Origin: Bradyrhizobium iriomotense
GTDB taxonomy: Bacteria; Pseudomonadota; Alphaproteobacteria; Rhizobiales; Xanthobacteraceae
Direction: 5' to 3'
Assembly: GCF_018129405.1 (NCBI RefSeq)
Contig: NZ_JAFCLP010000013.1
Span: forward strand, 62,001 to 126,000
DNA length: 64,000 bases
The translations under genes and the position numbers were made by a program. The number at the start of each line of letters is the position of its first letter. Position 1 is the stretch's first letter. The notes beneath the pieces were generated by a model. The model ran no database searches, had not been told where the DNA came from, and was given only the letters and a program-made list of their open reading frames with translations. This document shows, piece by piece, positions 25,601 to 33,417 of this stretch.

Positions 25601-28600
25601 AACAACAATGCCGTCTTCAACGTCAGCGGCACCGGCAATGCGCTGAGCGGGGAGACCGTCACTAACGCCGGCATCATCGAAGTGCTGGCCGGCGGCGCGC
25701 TCGCGATCGATCTGGGCTCGACGGTCGACAATTCGAGCGGCAACGTCGTCATCGACGGTAATGCCGCGCTGACGCTCGACGACGCCACGATCAGCGGCGG
25801 CGCGATCAAGGGTGCGGGCACGATCGAGGTCGCCGGTGCCAGCCGCATCGACGGCGGGGCGACGCTGAGCATCAGCACGGTCACCGTCGACGCCGAGCTG
25901 ACGCTGGACGGCGTCACGGTCTCCGGTACCGATATCACCGACAATTCCGGCATCGTGGTGGGTGGCACCGTCAAGCTCAAGGACGGCGCAAAGATCCAGG
26001 GTGGCCCGGTCACCAACCTCGGCACGCTCGAAATCGCCGGCGCCGCGATTCTGCTCAACGATGTCGTGACCAATACCGGCACGGTGACGGTCGACGGCGG
26101 CCAGACGCTGACGCTCTCCGGCACGGAGATTTCCGGCGGCGCCATCAACGGCAGCGGCACGATCGACGTCGCGGGCGCCAGCAAGATCGACGGCGGCGCC
26201 ACGCTGAGCACGAGCGCGGTCATTGCCCATGCCAAGCTGACGCTGGACGGCGTTACGGTGTCAGGGACTGATATCACCGACTACGCCGGCGTTGAGCTCG
26301 ACAACCTCGTCAAGCTCAAGGGCGGCGCCAGCATCCAGGGCGGCGCGGTCACCAACACCGGCACGCTGGAGATCGCGGGCGCGGCGACGCTGCTCAACGA
26401 CGTCGTCACCAACGCCGGCGCGGTGACGGTTGACGGCGGCGCAGCGCTCGATCTCGTCGGTACGGTCATCGACGGCGGCACGCTGACGATTGCGGGAACG
26501 CTGGTGTCGACCGGCACCAGCGCGATCGACAATACCACCGATATCACCAACACCGGTACGATCACCGTCACCGGCGGCACGCTGACGATCGATCCGGCCA
26601 CGATCCACGCCATCACCAATCACGGCCTGATCGAGGCAGTGGCCGGCGGCACGCTGAAGCTGACGGCCGCCATCATCACCAACACCGGCGGGACGATCTC
26701 GGTTGACGGCACATCGAAGCTCTATCTGACCAACGTATCGATCAACGGCGGCAGCCTGAGCAATGCCGGCAATCTCTACAGCGTGTCGGGCTTCAACACG
26801 ATCACGGCTGGCGTCACCAACACCGGCGGCACCATCGAAGTTCAGGCCGGCACGCTCAACCTCGCCGGCGGCATCACCGGTGTCGGCACGCTGATCATCG
26901 ACGACGGCGCGACGCTCGAGCTCGGCGGCGCCGATGCGCAGACTGTCACATTCACCGGCGGCACCGGCACGCTGCAGCTCGACAAGGTTGCCGGCCAGAG
27001 CTTCACCGGGACCATCGCGGGCGAGGCGGCGGCCGACGGCACATTCACCGTCACCGGCGATGCCGATATCGCGGCGTCGGCTGGCGACGCACTCGACTTC
27101 ACGGTGTCGACGGGGGCGAATGCCAGCGTCGCGCTCACGCTGACCGGCACTCTCGCGGGTGCGACCAATGGCATCGGCGTCACTCAAAACGGTGTCGGCG
27201 ACGTCTCGCTGACCGCGACCGGTGACGTCACCGGCTCCGCCGGCCACGGCATCTGGTTGAGCGACGGGTCGACCGGCGCCGGCAACATCACGGTCAACGA
27301 TCTCACCGGCAAGGCGACCGGCACCGGGGCCGGTTCGGTCGGCGTCCTCGTCGAGAATTCCAATGCCGCCAATGCCGGCGACATCTCGATCACACAGCTT
27401 GGCGGCGCCGTCGGCGGCGCCTACGGCATCGATGCCCTCACCCGGGGCAGTGGCGACATCACCATCGACGCCGGTGGTATCATCACCGGCAGCTCGATCT
27501 ACGGCATCCGGTCGCGCAGCTATGGCACCGGCAACCAGACCGTCACGACAGAGGCCGGCAGCGTTCTCACCTCGGGCAGTTCCGGCATCGTCGCCGTCAA
27601 TCGTGCGACCTCGATCGGTGCAGCGGCCGGTAGCACCATCACGATCAACGCCTACGGCACGATCAACTCCGGCAGCAGCCCGAATCTGAGCGGCAATTCC
27701 CCGGCCGGCATCCAGACCGGCTACACCGGGGCCACGGACGGCGTCAGCGCCAACACCGCCGTCAACGGCTCGGTTGTCGTCAACAACCATGCCAACATCA
27801 CCGCTGCCGCGGGCTACGGCGTCCACGCCTATAATTACGGGAATGGCGACGTCACCGTGAACGACGCTGCCGGCACCACCATCATCGGTGCCGAGATGGG
27901 TATCCTCGCCCAGGCGCTCAGCGGCGGCACCGGCAACATCGCCGTCACGCTCGGCGCCAACGCCGCGGTGACGGGCACGACCAGCTACGGCATTCTCGCC
28001 TACAGCATCGATCAAGGCGACATCAGCGTCACCCTGGCGACGGGCGATCACGTGACCTCGGGCAGCTCCGGCGTCGTGGCGGTCAACTATGCGACGGCGA
28101 TCGCAAGCGGGGTGGGCAGCACGATCTCGGTCGTGGCGCACGGCTCCATCCACTCCGGCTCCTCGCTGAACAGCGACGGCAGCACGCCGGGCGCGATCAT
28201 CGCCGGTTACAGGCCGGCTGGCACCTCGACCTTCTCGAGCGCCGTCTACGGCAACGTGACCGTCACCAGCGATGCGACGATCACCGCGGATGCCGGCTTC
28301 GGCATCGACGCGTTCACCTGGGGCGTCGGCGACATCACCGTCACGACCGGCGCGGCCTCGCAGATCACCGCCGCAGGTACCGCGATCGGCGCCTTCAATC
28401 ACGGCGGCGGCGATGTGACCGTCACCAATGACGGCTCCGCCACCGGCGCCGTCGGCCTGTCCGCTTTGGCGGCCGGCGCGGGCGACGTCACCATCATCAA
28501 TCACGGCAGCATCACCGGCACGAGCCTCGCAGGCATCAGCGTCACGCAGAACGACGCCGATGCGGCCGGCGATCCGGTCGCGACCGGCTCGACGCATATT

Positions 28601-30748
28601 ACCAACAACGGCTCGGTCGTGGGTGCGGCCGGTCATGCTGCGATCTTCATCCAGGAGAACGCCACCGGCTCGGCGACGATCGACAATACCGGCACGATCG
28701 GGCCGGCCGCCGCCTCGAGCGTGACCTCTGCGACCTATGCGATCGTCGAGACCGGCGGCGCCATCACCATCAACAACACCGGCCACATCAACGGCAACAT
28801 CTCCGTCGTCAGCGCGACCTTCTACAACAACGCCGGCGGCATCTGGACGGTGTCCGGAACGAGCGTGTTCGGCAACGTGTCCTCGATCGTCAACGGCGGC
28901 GAGATCGATCTGCTCAACGGCGCCTCGATTTCCGTGGCCGGGCCGGGCATCACCAATTCTAACGAGATCGAAAGCTGGGGCACGGCGTCGATCACGGGCG
29001 ACATCACCAACGCCGGCACCGGCTCGATCGAGGTCCACACCGGCACGCTGACGCTGTTCGGCACGCTGTCGGGCTCCGGCTCGGTCACGATCGACGCCGG
29101 CGCGACGCTCGAGATCAAGGACGCGGTGGCCCAGACCATCACTTTCGCGGGTGCCGGTGCCGAGCTCGAGATCGACACGACAACCTTCGGCGGTTCGATC
29201 GCCGACTTCGCCGCCAACGAGAAGATCGATCTGTCGACGTTCACCTGGGACGCCGGGACCACGGCGGTCTACGATTCCGTGACCGGCAATCTCGTCGTCA
29301 GCGACACGCATGGTCACAGCTTCACGCTCAAGCTGATCGGAGACTACAGCGAGGCGCATTTCATCACCAGCAGCGACGGCGCCGGCGGCACCGTCGTCGA
29401 GATCGCCTCCGATCATTGGACCAACCCTGCCGGCGGCGACTGGAATACGGCGTCGAACTGGAGCCTGGGCGTGCCGGCGGCGAGCTACGACGTTCAGCTC
29501 GACGCGCCCGGAACCTACACCGTCGACAGTACGACCAGCGTCACGATCCAGAGCCTCACGGTCAATTCGGGCGTGACGCTGCTGACGGAGCCCGGCACCG
29601 TGTTCACCGTCAACGGCGACGTCGTCCTCGACGGCCTGATCGAGGCCGGCCCGTTCTCCGAAAACAACATTTCGAACATCGACATCAAGGGCAACGTCAC
29701 CGGCACCGGCGCGATCGAGTTCTCCAACAAGGCGGTCGTCGAGATCGAGGGCTCGGTTTCGGGGACGCTGGTCAATGGATCATTCTCGGGAATCGTCGTC
29801 TATTTCGACAACGGACTCGGCACCCTGATCCTGGACGATTCCAAGGATTTCCACGGGCTGATCTCGGGGTCTCCGCACGGAGCCCCGCTCTCGTCCAACA
29901 ATCTGATCGACCTGAAGGACCTCGCCTGGACGTCCACGATGTCGGCGCAGGCCGACTACAATTCGGATACGAACATCACCACGGTCGGCTTCTACAACGG
30001 CACGACCACCGTCACCCTGTTGTTCCTCGGCAGGGACCTGAACTGGCATCTTCAGAGCGACGGTCAAGGCGGCACCACCGTCTACGATCCGCTCGCCGAC
30101 ACGCCCATGACGATCGAGAGCGGCACGGTGCTGACCCTCAGCGAGGCTTCGTCACAGGACGTGACCTTCGCCAACAACAGCGGAACCACCGGCACGCTCG
30201 CGATCGAGCACGCCGCCGATTTCACCGGCGTCATCAACGGCTTTGCCGGCGACGGCACCGTCGCCAATTCGGATCTGCTCGACCTCAAGGACATCGACTT
30301 TTCGCACCTGACCGGGGTGAGCTGGACCGAAAACGCCGACCATCTCGGCGGCGTGCTGACGCTGAGCGACGGCGCCGACACCGCGAACATCAAGTTCGCC
30401 GGCAGCTACAGCATCGACAGCTTCGAGTTCGTCAGCGACGGCAACGGCGGTACGCTGGTCGTCGATCCGCCGACGGGACCGACCCTCGTCGGGACCAGCG
30501 GACAGGACCAGTTCGCTTTTGCGAATTCGACGCTTCCGGTGCAGAGCACGATCGTCGATTTCGAGCTGGGCCAGGACAGGATCGACCTGCGCGAGTTCGC
30601 CAGCATCAAGTCCTTCAGCGACATCGTCATCACGCCGCAGGCGGGTGGCGCGCTGGTCACGCTCGACGATCACCAGTCGATCCTGCTGAAGAATCTCGTC
30701 GCGAGCAGTCTGCACGCCAGCGATTTCATCGTTGCAAACCACGCCTGA
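22628..30748 (+). CDS. Giant FecR-domain, beta-helix adhesin, type I secreted (LapA-like)
   Basis: A 2,706-residue surface protein. Residues 1-120 are a LapA-like N-terminal module with TAAG at 114-117. Residues 118-235 form a FecR-like domain (GHVTKLSGSATAIRNG, DVVSTGADSTLGITF, VDTPVATMGIRGTAVL). Residues 390-690 hold VCBS/cadherin-like blocks (TITITGTNDKPVITSS). Residues 690-2260 are glycine- and threonine-rich repeats that look like a right-handed beta-helix (NTGTITVTGGTLTI). Residues 2260-2620 repeat a SDGxGGTxVxDP module. The last 85 residues carry a type I secretion end (FELGQDRIDLREFASI, final ASDFIVANHA). There is no Sec signal and no RTX nonapeptide run. The start is a TTG with a weak ribosome site; a stop at 22607 precludes an upstream start and no ATG occurs before residue 179. 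Confidence 0.85.
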   Translation: MNYAGKFDAAIPFHGEGSHSPAYVHVDSFTAKAHGHVPDGAVVVPDPNLIFNGEFKRSGPDLVLSHEGRDFVVHDYFRGDKRAALASSDGAHLTGDVVNALTGHVQVAQAAQGTAAGQVIGHVTKLSGSATAIRNGVSVILNNGDNVEKGDVVSTGADSTLGITFIDGTVFGLSSNARMVLNEMVYDPNGSNNSSLLSLVAGTITFVAGETAKHGDMKVDTPVATMGIRGTAVLTQINFVVPAGGGDPQPQASFQVLVEPNGTTGSYILFDKITLLPIATVNQAGQMIQISGGNVSISNALMSPDVQKLITDVFTLKFTDNNSNTKLTNYTDTITPTTQDIVFKSGSGDVVIATFTNLNRAGPEGPGESTSTATRIPGQPLARSLDLGGNVTTAFSLSERAGTTGDSTHSDTISGRITFVDQNLGDRPTVSISLAEAPNYVYKNAGQQDVTGSLSALQKQDIAATLIQISVAPDGGNNNNGSAVWTYTIPDNVFDFLAAGETLTLTYMVRVDTNFQVNPESAFIPITITITGTNDKPVITSSVPTITFEGGTSVPGGPLISDEATSGTLNFADVDLTDTHTVSVALTSATLPDGSTVPPGPLAAFQSAMSVAIASGADSTGDGTGTINWSLADLPVYLADFIPRGEVLTLVYTVTVTDAQGATAQQTITVTITGTDAPAVVWIATEKEGAPAGGFWKDAANWATGTVPTIDDDVIVITDQLHGLTPSFPATIDAPAYAKSVTMNDFGGPPPQLINKSSLTIASSLDMSADSIFTNAATGTASVGGLAEILDTSVLTNAGYLTLKAGGDFAVGTTITNSGTLELFGGTLKTLAEIHNAGGTLKTDAGATLIVDGTTVDGGTVTILGTLELDGVSLIENGTLNNSGTVNVKGTAEFAGETVDNASSGVIEVLANGWLTIHQDSSVTNAGQITIDASGRLVVNNATIGGEVIGTLNGGGEGGPVFNAGLQGAGTITNDGEIDLTGGAVLSGGMLNNNAVFNVSGTGNALSGETVTNAGIIEVLAGGALAIDLGSTVDNSSGNVVIDGNAALTLDDATISGGAIKGAGTIEVAGASRIDGGATLSISTVTVDAELTLDGVTVSGTDITDNSGIVVGGTVKLKDGAKIQGGPVTNLGTLEIAGAAILLNDVVTNTGTVTVDGGQTLTLSGTEISGGAINGSGTIDVAGASKIDGGATLSTSAVIAHAKLTLDGVTVSGTDITDYAGVELDNLVKLKGGASIQGGAVTNTGTLEIAGAATLLNDVVTNAGAVTVDGGAALDLVGTVIDGGTLTIAGTLVSTGTSAIDNTTDITNTGTITVTGGTLTIDPATIHAITNHGLIEAVAGGTLKLTAAIITNTGGTISVDGTSKLYLTNVSINGGSLSNAGNLYSVSGFNTITAGVTNTGGTIEVQAGTLNLAGGITGVGTLIIDDGATLELGGADAQTVTFTGGTGTLQLDKVAGQSFTGTIAGEAAADGTFTVTGDADIAASAGDALDFTVSTGANASVALTLTGTLAGATNGIGVTQNGVGDVSLTATGDVTGSAGHGIWLSDGSTGAGNITVNDLTGKATGTGAGSVGVLVENSNAANAGDISITQLGGAVGGAYGIDALTRGSGDITIDAGGIITGSSIYGIRSRSYGTGNQTVTTEAGSVLTSGSSGIVAVNRATSIGAAAGSTITINAYGTINSGSSPNLSGNSPAGIQTGYTGATDGVSANTAVNGSVVVNNHANITAAAGYGVHAYNYGNGDVTVNDAAGTTIIGAEMGILAQALSGGTGNIAVTLGANAAVTGTTSYGILAYSIDQGDISVTLATGDHVTSGSSGVVAVNYATAIASGVGSTISVVAHGSIHSGSSLNSDGSTPGAIIAGYRPAGTSTFSSAVYGNVTVTSDATITADAGFGIDAFTWGVGDITVTTGAASQITAAGTAIGAFNHGGGDVTVTNDGSATGAVGLSALAAGAGDVTIINHGSITGTSLAGISVTQNDADAAGDPVATGSTHITNNGSVVGAAGHAAIFIQENATGSATIDNTGTIGPAAASSVTSATYAIVETGGAITINNTGHINGNISVVSATFYNNAGGIWTVSGTSVFGNVSSIVNGGEIDLLNGASISVAGPGITNSNEIESWGTASITGDITNAGTGSIEVHTGTLTLFGTLSGSGSVTIDAGATLEIKDAVAQTITFAGAGAELEIDTTTFGGSIADFAANEKIDLSTFTWDAGTTAVYDSVTGNLVVSDTHGHSFTLKLIGDYSEAHFITSSDGAGGTVVEIASDHWTNPAGGDWNTASNWSLGVPAASYDVQLDAPGTYTVDSTTSVTIQSLTVNSGVTLLTEPGTVFTVNGDVVLDGLIEAGPFSENNISNIDIKGNVTGTGAIEFSNKAVVEIEGSVSGTLVNGSFSGIVVYFDNGLGTLILDDSKDFHGLISGSPHGAPLSSNNLIDLKDLAWTSTMSAQADYNSDTNITTVGFYNGTTTVTLLFLGRDLNWHLQSDGQGGTTVYDPLADTPMTIESGTVLTLSEASSQDVTFANNSGTTGTLAIEHAADFTGVINGFAGDGTVANSDLLDLKDIDFSHLTGVSWTENADHLGGVLTLSDGADTANIKFAGSYSIDSFEFVSDGNGGTLVVDPPTGPTLVGTSGQDQFAFANSTLPVQSTIVDFELGQDRIDLREFASIKSFSDIVITPQAGGALVTLDDHQSILLKNLVASSLHASDFIVANHA
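22967..22978 (+). other. Predicted LapG cleavage site TAAG in the adhesin (residues 114-117)
   Basis: The four codons encode Thr-Ala-Ala-Gly, in the context AQGTAAGQVIGHV just before the FecR-like domain. LapA-type adhesins are cut between the two alanines of a [T/P]AAG site close to residue 108, so both motif and position agree. It is the only TAAG I see in the protein. Confidence 0.7.
25741..26480 (+). repeat. In-frame 339-bp (113-residue) repeat inside the adhesin
   Basis: The block starting LTLDGVTVSGTDITD at 25898 recurs at 26237, exactly 339 bases later, with GTLEIAGAA, LLNDVVTN and VTVDGG conserved. A partial earlier unit (ATISGGAIKGAGTIEVAGAS) begins near 25741. High identity at DNA level suggests recent duplication. 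Confidence 0.8.
27572..28212 (+). repeat. In-frame 486-bp (162-residue) repeat inside the adhesin
   Basis: The block SGSSGIVAVNRATSIG from 27572 recurs as SGSSGVVAVNYATAIA from 28058, 486 bases later, each followed by GSTI and SGSS blocks. The units are more diverged than the 339-bp pair. Confidence 0.75.
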
Positions 30749-30859
30749 GGTTCGGCGGCGGCACCTCGTCCGCGGCGGATTCCAGTACCAAAGGCATAGC
30801 CGATTGCGTATTGTCGGCCCGATATCGGCCGAAGGCGGGCCGCGGGAAACTCGACCAGC

Positions 30860-33091
30860 ATGAGACGTCTCAGGATCTTGCGGCGGTGGTTTGCGCAGAA
30901 GTTCGGCTTTGCGCGGCTGATGTGCCTTGCGCTGCTGGTCATATTCGCCGGTGCCCGCCTCTGGGACCCGCCGCCGATCCAGGAATTGCGGCTGCGCACC
31001 TTCGACATGTTTCAGCTGATCGATCCGCGCCACAAGACGATGCGGCCGGTCGCCATCGTCGACATCGACGACAAGAGCCTCGCCAGGCTCGGCCAGTGGC
31101 CATGGCCGCGGACGCGGATCGCCGACCTGATCCAGAACCTCACCAGCAACGGCGCGGTCGCGATCGGCTTCGACGTGGTGTTCTCGGAGCCCGACCGGCT
31201 CAACCCGGACCTGGTCGCGGGACAGATGCGCTATCTGGACGATGCCACGCGTGCCAGGCTGCGCGAGCTGCCGAGCAACGACCAGATCCTCTCGGAAGCG
31301 ATCAGGCGCTCGCGCGTGGTGCTGGGCGAGACCGGGCAGTCTGAGATCACGTCGGAGATCGACAAGACGCTTCCCTTCACAGGGGTGGCGACGGTCGGCG
31401 AGGAGAACGCCGAGAAGTTTCTGTTCGAGTTCCCCGGCCTGTTGCGCAACGTGCCCGTGATCGAGAAGGTCGCCGCCGGTCGCGGCCTGTTCACGATCAG
31501 GACCGAGCGCGACGGCCTGATCCGTCGCGTGCCGATGGTGATGCGCGCCCAGGGCAACATCATGCCCTCGCTCAGCCTGGAGATCCTGCGGGTCATCACC
31601 AGTACGCCGACGCTGCTGGTCCGGACCGACAAGTCCGGCGTGCGGGCCATCCGCCTCAAGGGCGTAGAGATCCCCACCGACAGGAACGGCCAGCTCTGGG
31701 TGCATTACGCCCGATATGATCCCTCGATCTACGTCTCGGCCGCCGACGTGCTCGACAACACGGTGTCGCCGAGCAAGATCGCCGGCAAGCTCGTGCTGGT
31801 CGGCACCTCCGCGGTCGGCCTGAACGACATCAAGACCACGCCGGTATCCCGGGCCATGCCGGGTGTCGAGATCCACGCCCAGGTGCTGGAGAGCGTGCTG
31901 AGCGGCGCGGTGATCTCGCAGCCGAACTACGCGCTCGGCGTCGAGCTGCTCGCCGCGCTGTTCATCGGCCTGCTCGTCATCATCTTCACGCCCAATCTCG
32001 GCCCCGTCCGCCTCGTGTTGGCGGGCGCGATGTTCGCCGCGATCCTGGTCGGCACGTCCTGGTTCTTCTATTTGCAGTACCGCTATCTCATCGATTTCAC
32101 CTATCCGCTGCTCTCGACCACCGCGATCTACCTGACGCTGATCTTCGCCAGCTTCGTGCGCGAGCAGCGCCAGCGCGTGCAGATCCGCGGCATGTTCGCG
32201 CAATACATGTCGCCGGTGCTGGTCGAGCAGCTGGCGCAGTCGCCGGAAAAGCTCGTGCTCGGCGGCGAGGAGCGCGAGATGACGATCATGTTCTCCGACG
32301 TGCGCGGCTTCACCACCATCTCGGAAAGCTACAAGCAGGATCCGCAGGGGCTGATCGCGCTGATGAACCGCTTCCTGACGCCGCTGACCGACGTCATCAT
32401 CGAGCGGAAGGGCTACATCGACAAATACATGGGCGACGCCATCATGGCGTTCTGGAATGCGCCGCTCGACGATGCCGAGCACGAGGTCAACGCCTGCGAG
32501 GCCGCGATCCAGATGCTCGAGAAGATCGACGAGGTCAACAAGGAGCGCGAGCAGGAGGCCGCCGACGGCGGCCACGTCTACATCCCGCTCAATGTCGGCA
32601 TCGGCCTCAACACCGGCATCGGTGTGGTCGGCAACATGGGCTCCGACCTCAAGAAGAACTATTCGGTGCTCGGCGACAGCGTGAACCTGGCCTCACGCCT
32701 GGAAGGGCAAACCAAGGAATACGGCTTCCCGATCATCGTCGGCTCCAGGACCGCGCTCGCGGCCAAGGACAAGTTCGCGATCCTCGAGCTCGACTTCATC
32801 ATGGTCAAGGGCAAGACCGAGCCGGAAGTGATCTACGCCATCGCCGGCCGCGAGGACGTGATGCATTCGGCCGCCTTCCAGCGGCTGCGCAACATCACCA
32901 TCGAGATGCTCGGCTGCTACCGCAACCGCGACTGGCAGGGCGCAATCAATGCGATCGAGCGCGGCCGCAAGAGCGAGGACGCCGACACGCTGGAAAAGCT
33001 GTTCAAGCTCTACGAGGCGAGGATCAAGGATTTCCAGATCAATCCGCCGCCGGAGGACTGGACCGGGGCGTATGCGCTGCTGACGAAGTAG
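30860..33091 (+). CDS. CHASE2-domain membrane-bound class III adenylate/guanylate cyclase
   Basis: A 743-residue sensor cyclase. One helix (residues 15-35) precedes a periplasmic CHASE2 domain (residues 45-350; DIDDKSLARLGQWPWPR, GFDVVFSEPDR, VLVGTSAVGLNDIK). Three closely spaced helices follow (about 350-430), then a class III cyclase domain with the metal aspartates D480 (FSDVRGFT) and D526 (MGDAIMAF), and N609/R613 in SVNLASRL. The aspartate of VLGDSVN favours ATP over GTP, so cAMP is the likely product. A C-terminal TPR-like tail ends the protein. It begins 111 bases after the adhesin stop on the same strand. Pairing of FecR proteins with CHASE2 cyclases suggests a shared signalling role. 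Confidence 0.87.
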   Translation: MRRLRILRRWFAQKFGFARLMCLALLVIFAGARLWDPPPIQELRLRTFDMFQLIDPRHKTMRPVAIVDIDDKSLARLGQWPWPRTRIADLIQNLTSNGAVAIGFDVVFSEPDRLNPDLVAGQMRYLDDATRARLRELPSNDQILSEAIRRSRVVLGETGQSEITSEIDKTLPFTGVATVGEENAEKFLFEFPGLLRNVPVIEKVAAGRGLFTIRTERDGLIRRVPMVMRAQGNIMPSLSLEILRVITSTPTLLVRTDKSGVRAIRLKGVEIPTDRNGQLWVHYARYDPSIYVSAADVLDNTVSPSKIAGKLVLVGTSAVGLNDIKTTPVSRAMPGVEIHAQVLESVLSGAVISQPNYALGVELLAALFIGLLVIIFTPNLGPVRLVLAGAMFAAILVGTSWFFYLQYRYLIDFTYPLLSTTAIYLTLIFASFVREQRQRVQIRGMFAQYMSPVLVEQLAQSPEKLVLGGEEREMTIMFSDVRGFTTISESYKQDPQGLIALMNRFLTPLTDVIIERKGYIDKYMGDAIMAFWNAPLDDAEHEVNACEAAIQMLEKIDEVNKEREQEAADGGHVYIPLNVGIGLNTGIGVVGNMGSDLKKNYSVLGDSVNLASRLEGQTKEYGFPIIVGSRTALAAKDKFAILELDFIMVKGKTEPEVIYAIAGREDVMHSAAFQRLRNITIEMLGCYRNRDWQGAINAIERGRKSEDADTLEKLFKLYEARIKDFQINPPPEDWTGAYALLTK

Positions 33092-33107
33092 TGGTCACAC
33101 ACTCGCT

Positions 33108-33272
33108 GTCGTCCCGGACAAGCGCGCCTGAAGCGCGCGCCGATCCGGGACCCATAACCCCAGGGAGGAGTTGCGGCACGCGATCGGCAACCGCGAGTCT
33201 TCGCCAAACCACTCCCTGTGGCTATGGGTCCCGGGTCTGCGCTGGCGCTTGCCCGGGACGACAGGGATGTTT
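33108..33272. repeat. Palindromic intergenic element, family D
   Basis: The outer arms TGTCGTCCCGGACAAGCG and CGCTTGCCCGGGACGACA are inverted repeats, with inner GGGACCCATA/TATGGGTCCC. It fills the space after the cyclase gene, which may end here. Confidence 0.8.
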
Positions 33273-33303
33273 GACGCGTCAGTGTGCGCCAAAAAGCAAC
33301 TCT

Positions 33304-33398
33304 CGTAGGGTGGGCAAAGGCGCGTCAGCGCCGTGCCCACGTCTGCTCTTCCTCGTCGTAGCATGGTGTGGGCACGCTACGCTTTGCCCACCCTACGA
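33304..33398. repeat. Palindromic intergenic element, family C copy 1
   Basis: The arms CGTAGGGTGGGCAAAG and CTTTGCCCACCCTACG are perfect inverted repeats, with inner GTGCCCAC/GTGGGCAC. It lies next to the family D element, so the 33092-33417 gap is almost all repeat. Confidence 0.82.
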
Positions 33399-33417
33399 CA
33401 GCGGCGCTTGTCGCCCC

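Noticed and set aside
25741-28212. Direct repeats considered as a CRISPR array or minisatellite
   Set aside because: Repeat units are 339 and 486 bp, in frame and protein coding, with no short repeat-spacer pattern.
22799-29416. Two very long open frames (over 1,000 codons each) antisense to the adhesin
   Set aside because: They mirror the codon bias and repeats of the real gene on the opposite strand; the translations are low-complexity Arg/Asp/Gly-rich with no domain, and no ribosome site is present.
22628-30748. RTX nonapeptide calcium-binding repeats in the adhesin
   Set aside because: No GGxGxDxUx run is visible; only a short GTSGQDQFAF resemblance near the C-terminus.
30152-32575. An 800-codon frame antisense to the cyclase and adhesin end
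   Set aside because: Shadow of high GC at third codon positions; the forward frame has clear CHASE2 and cyclase motifs.
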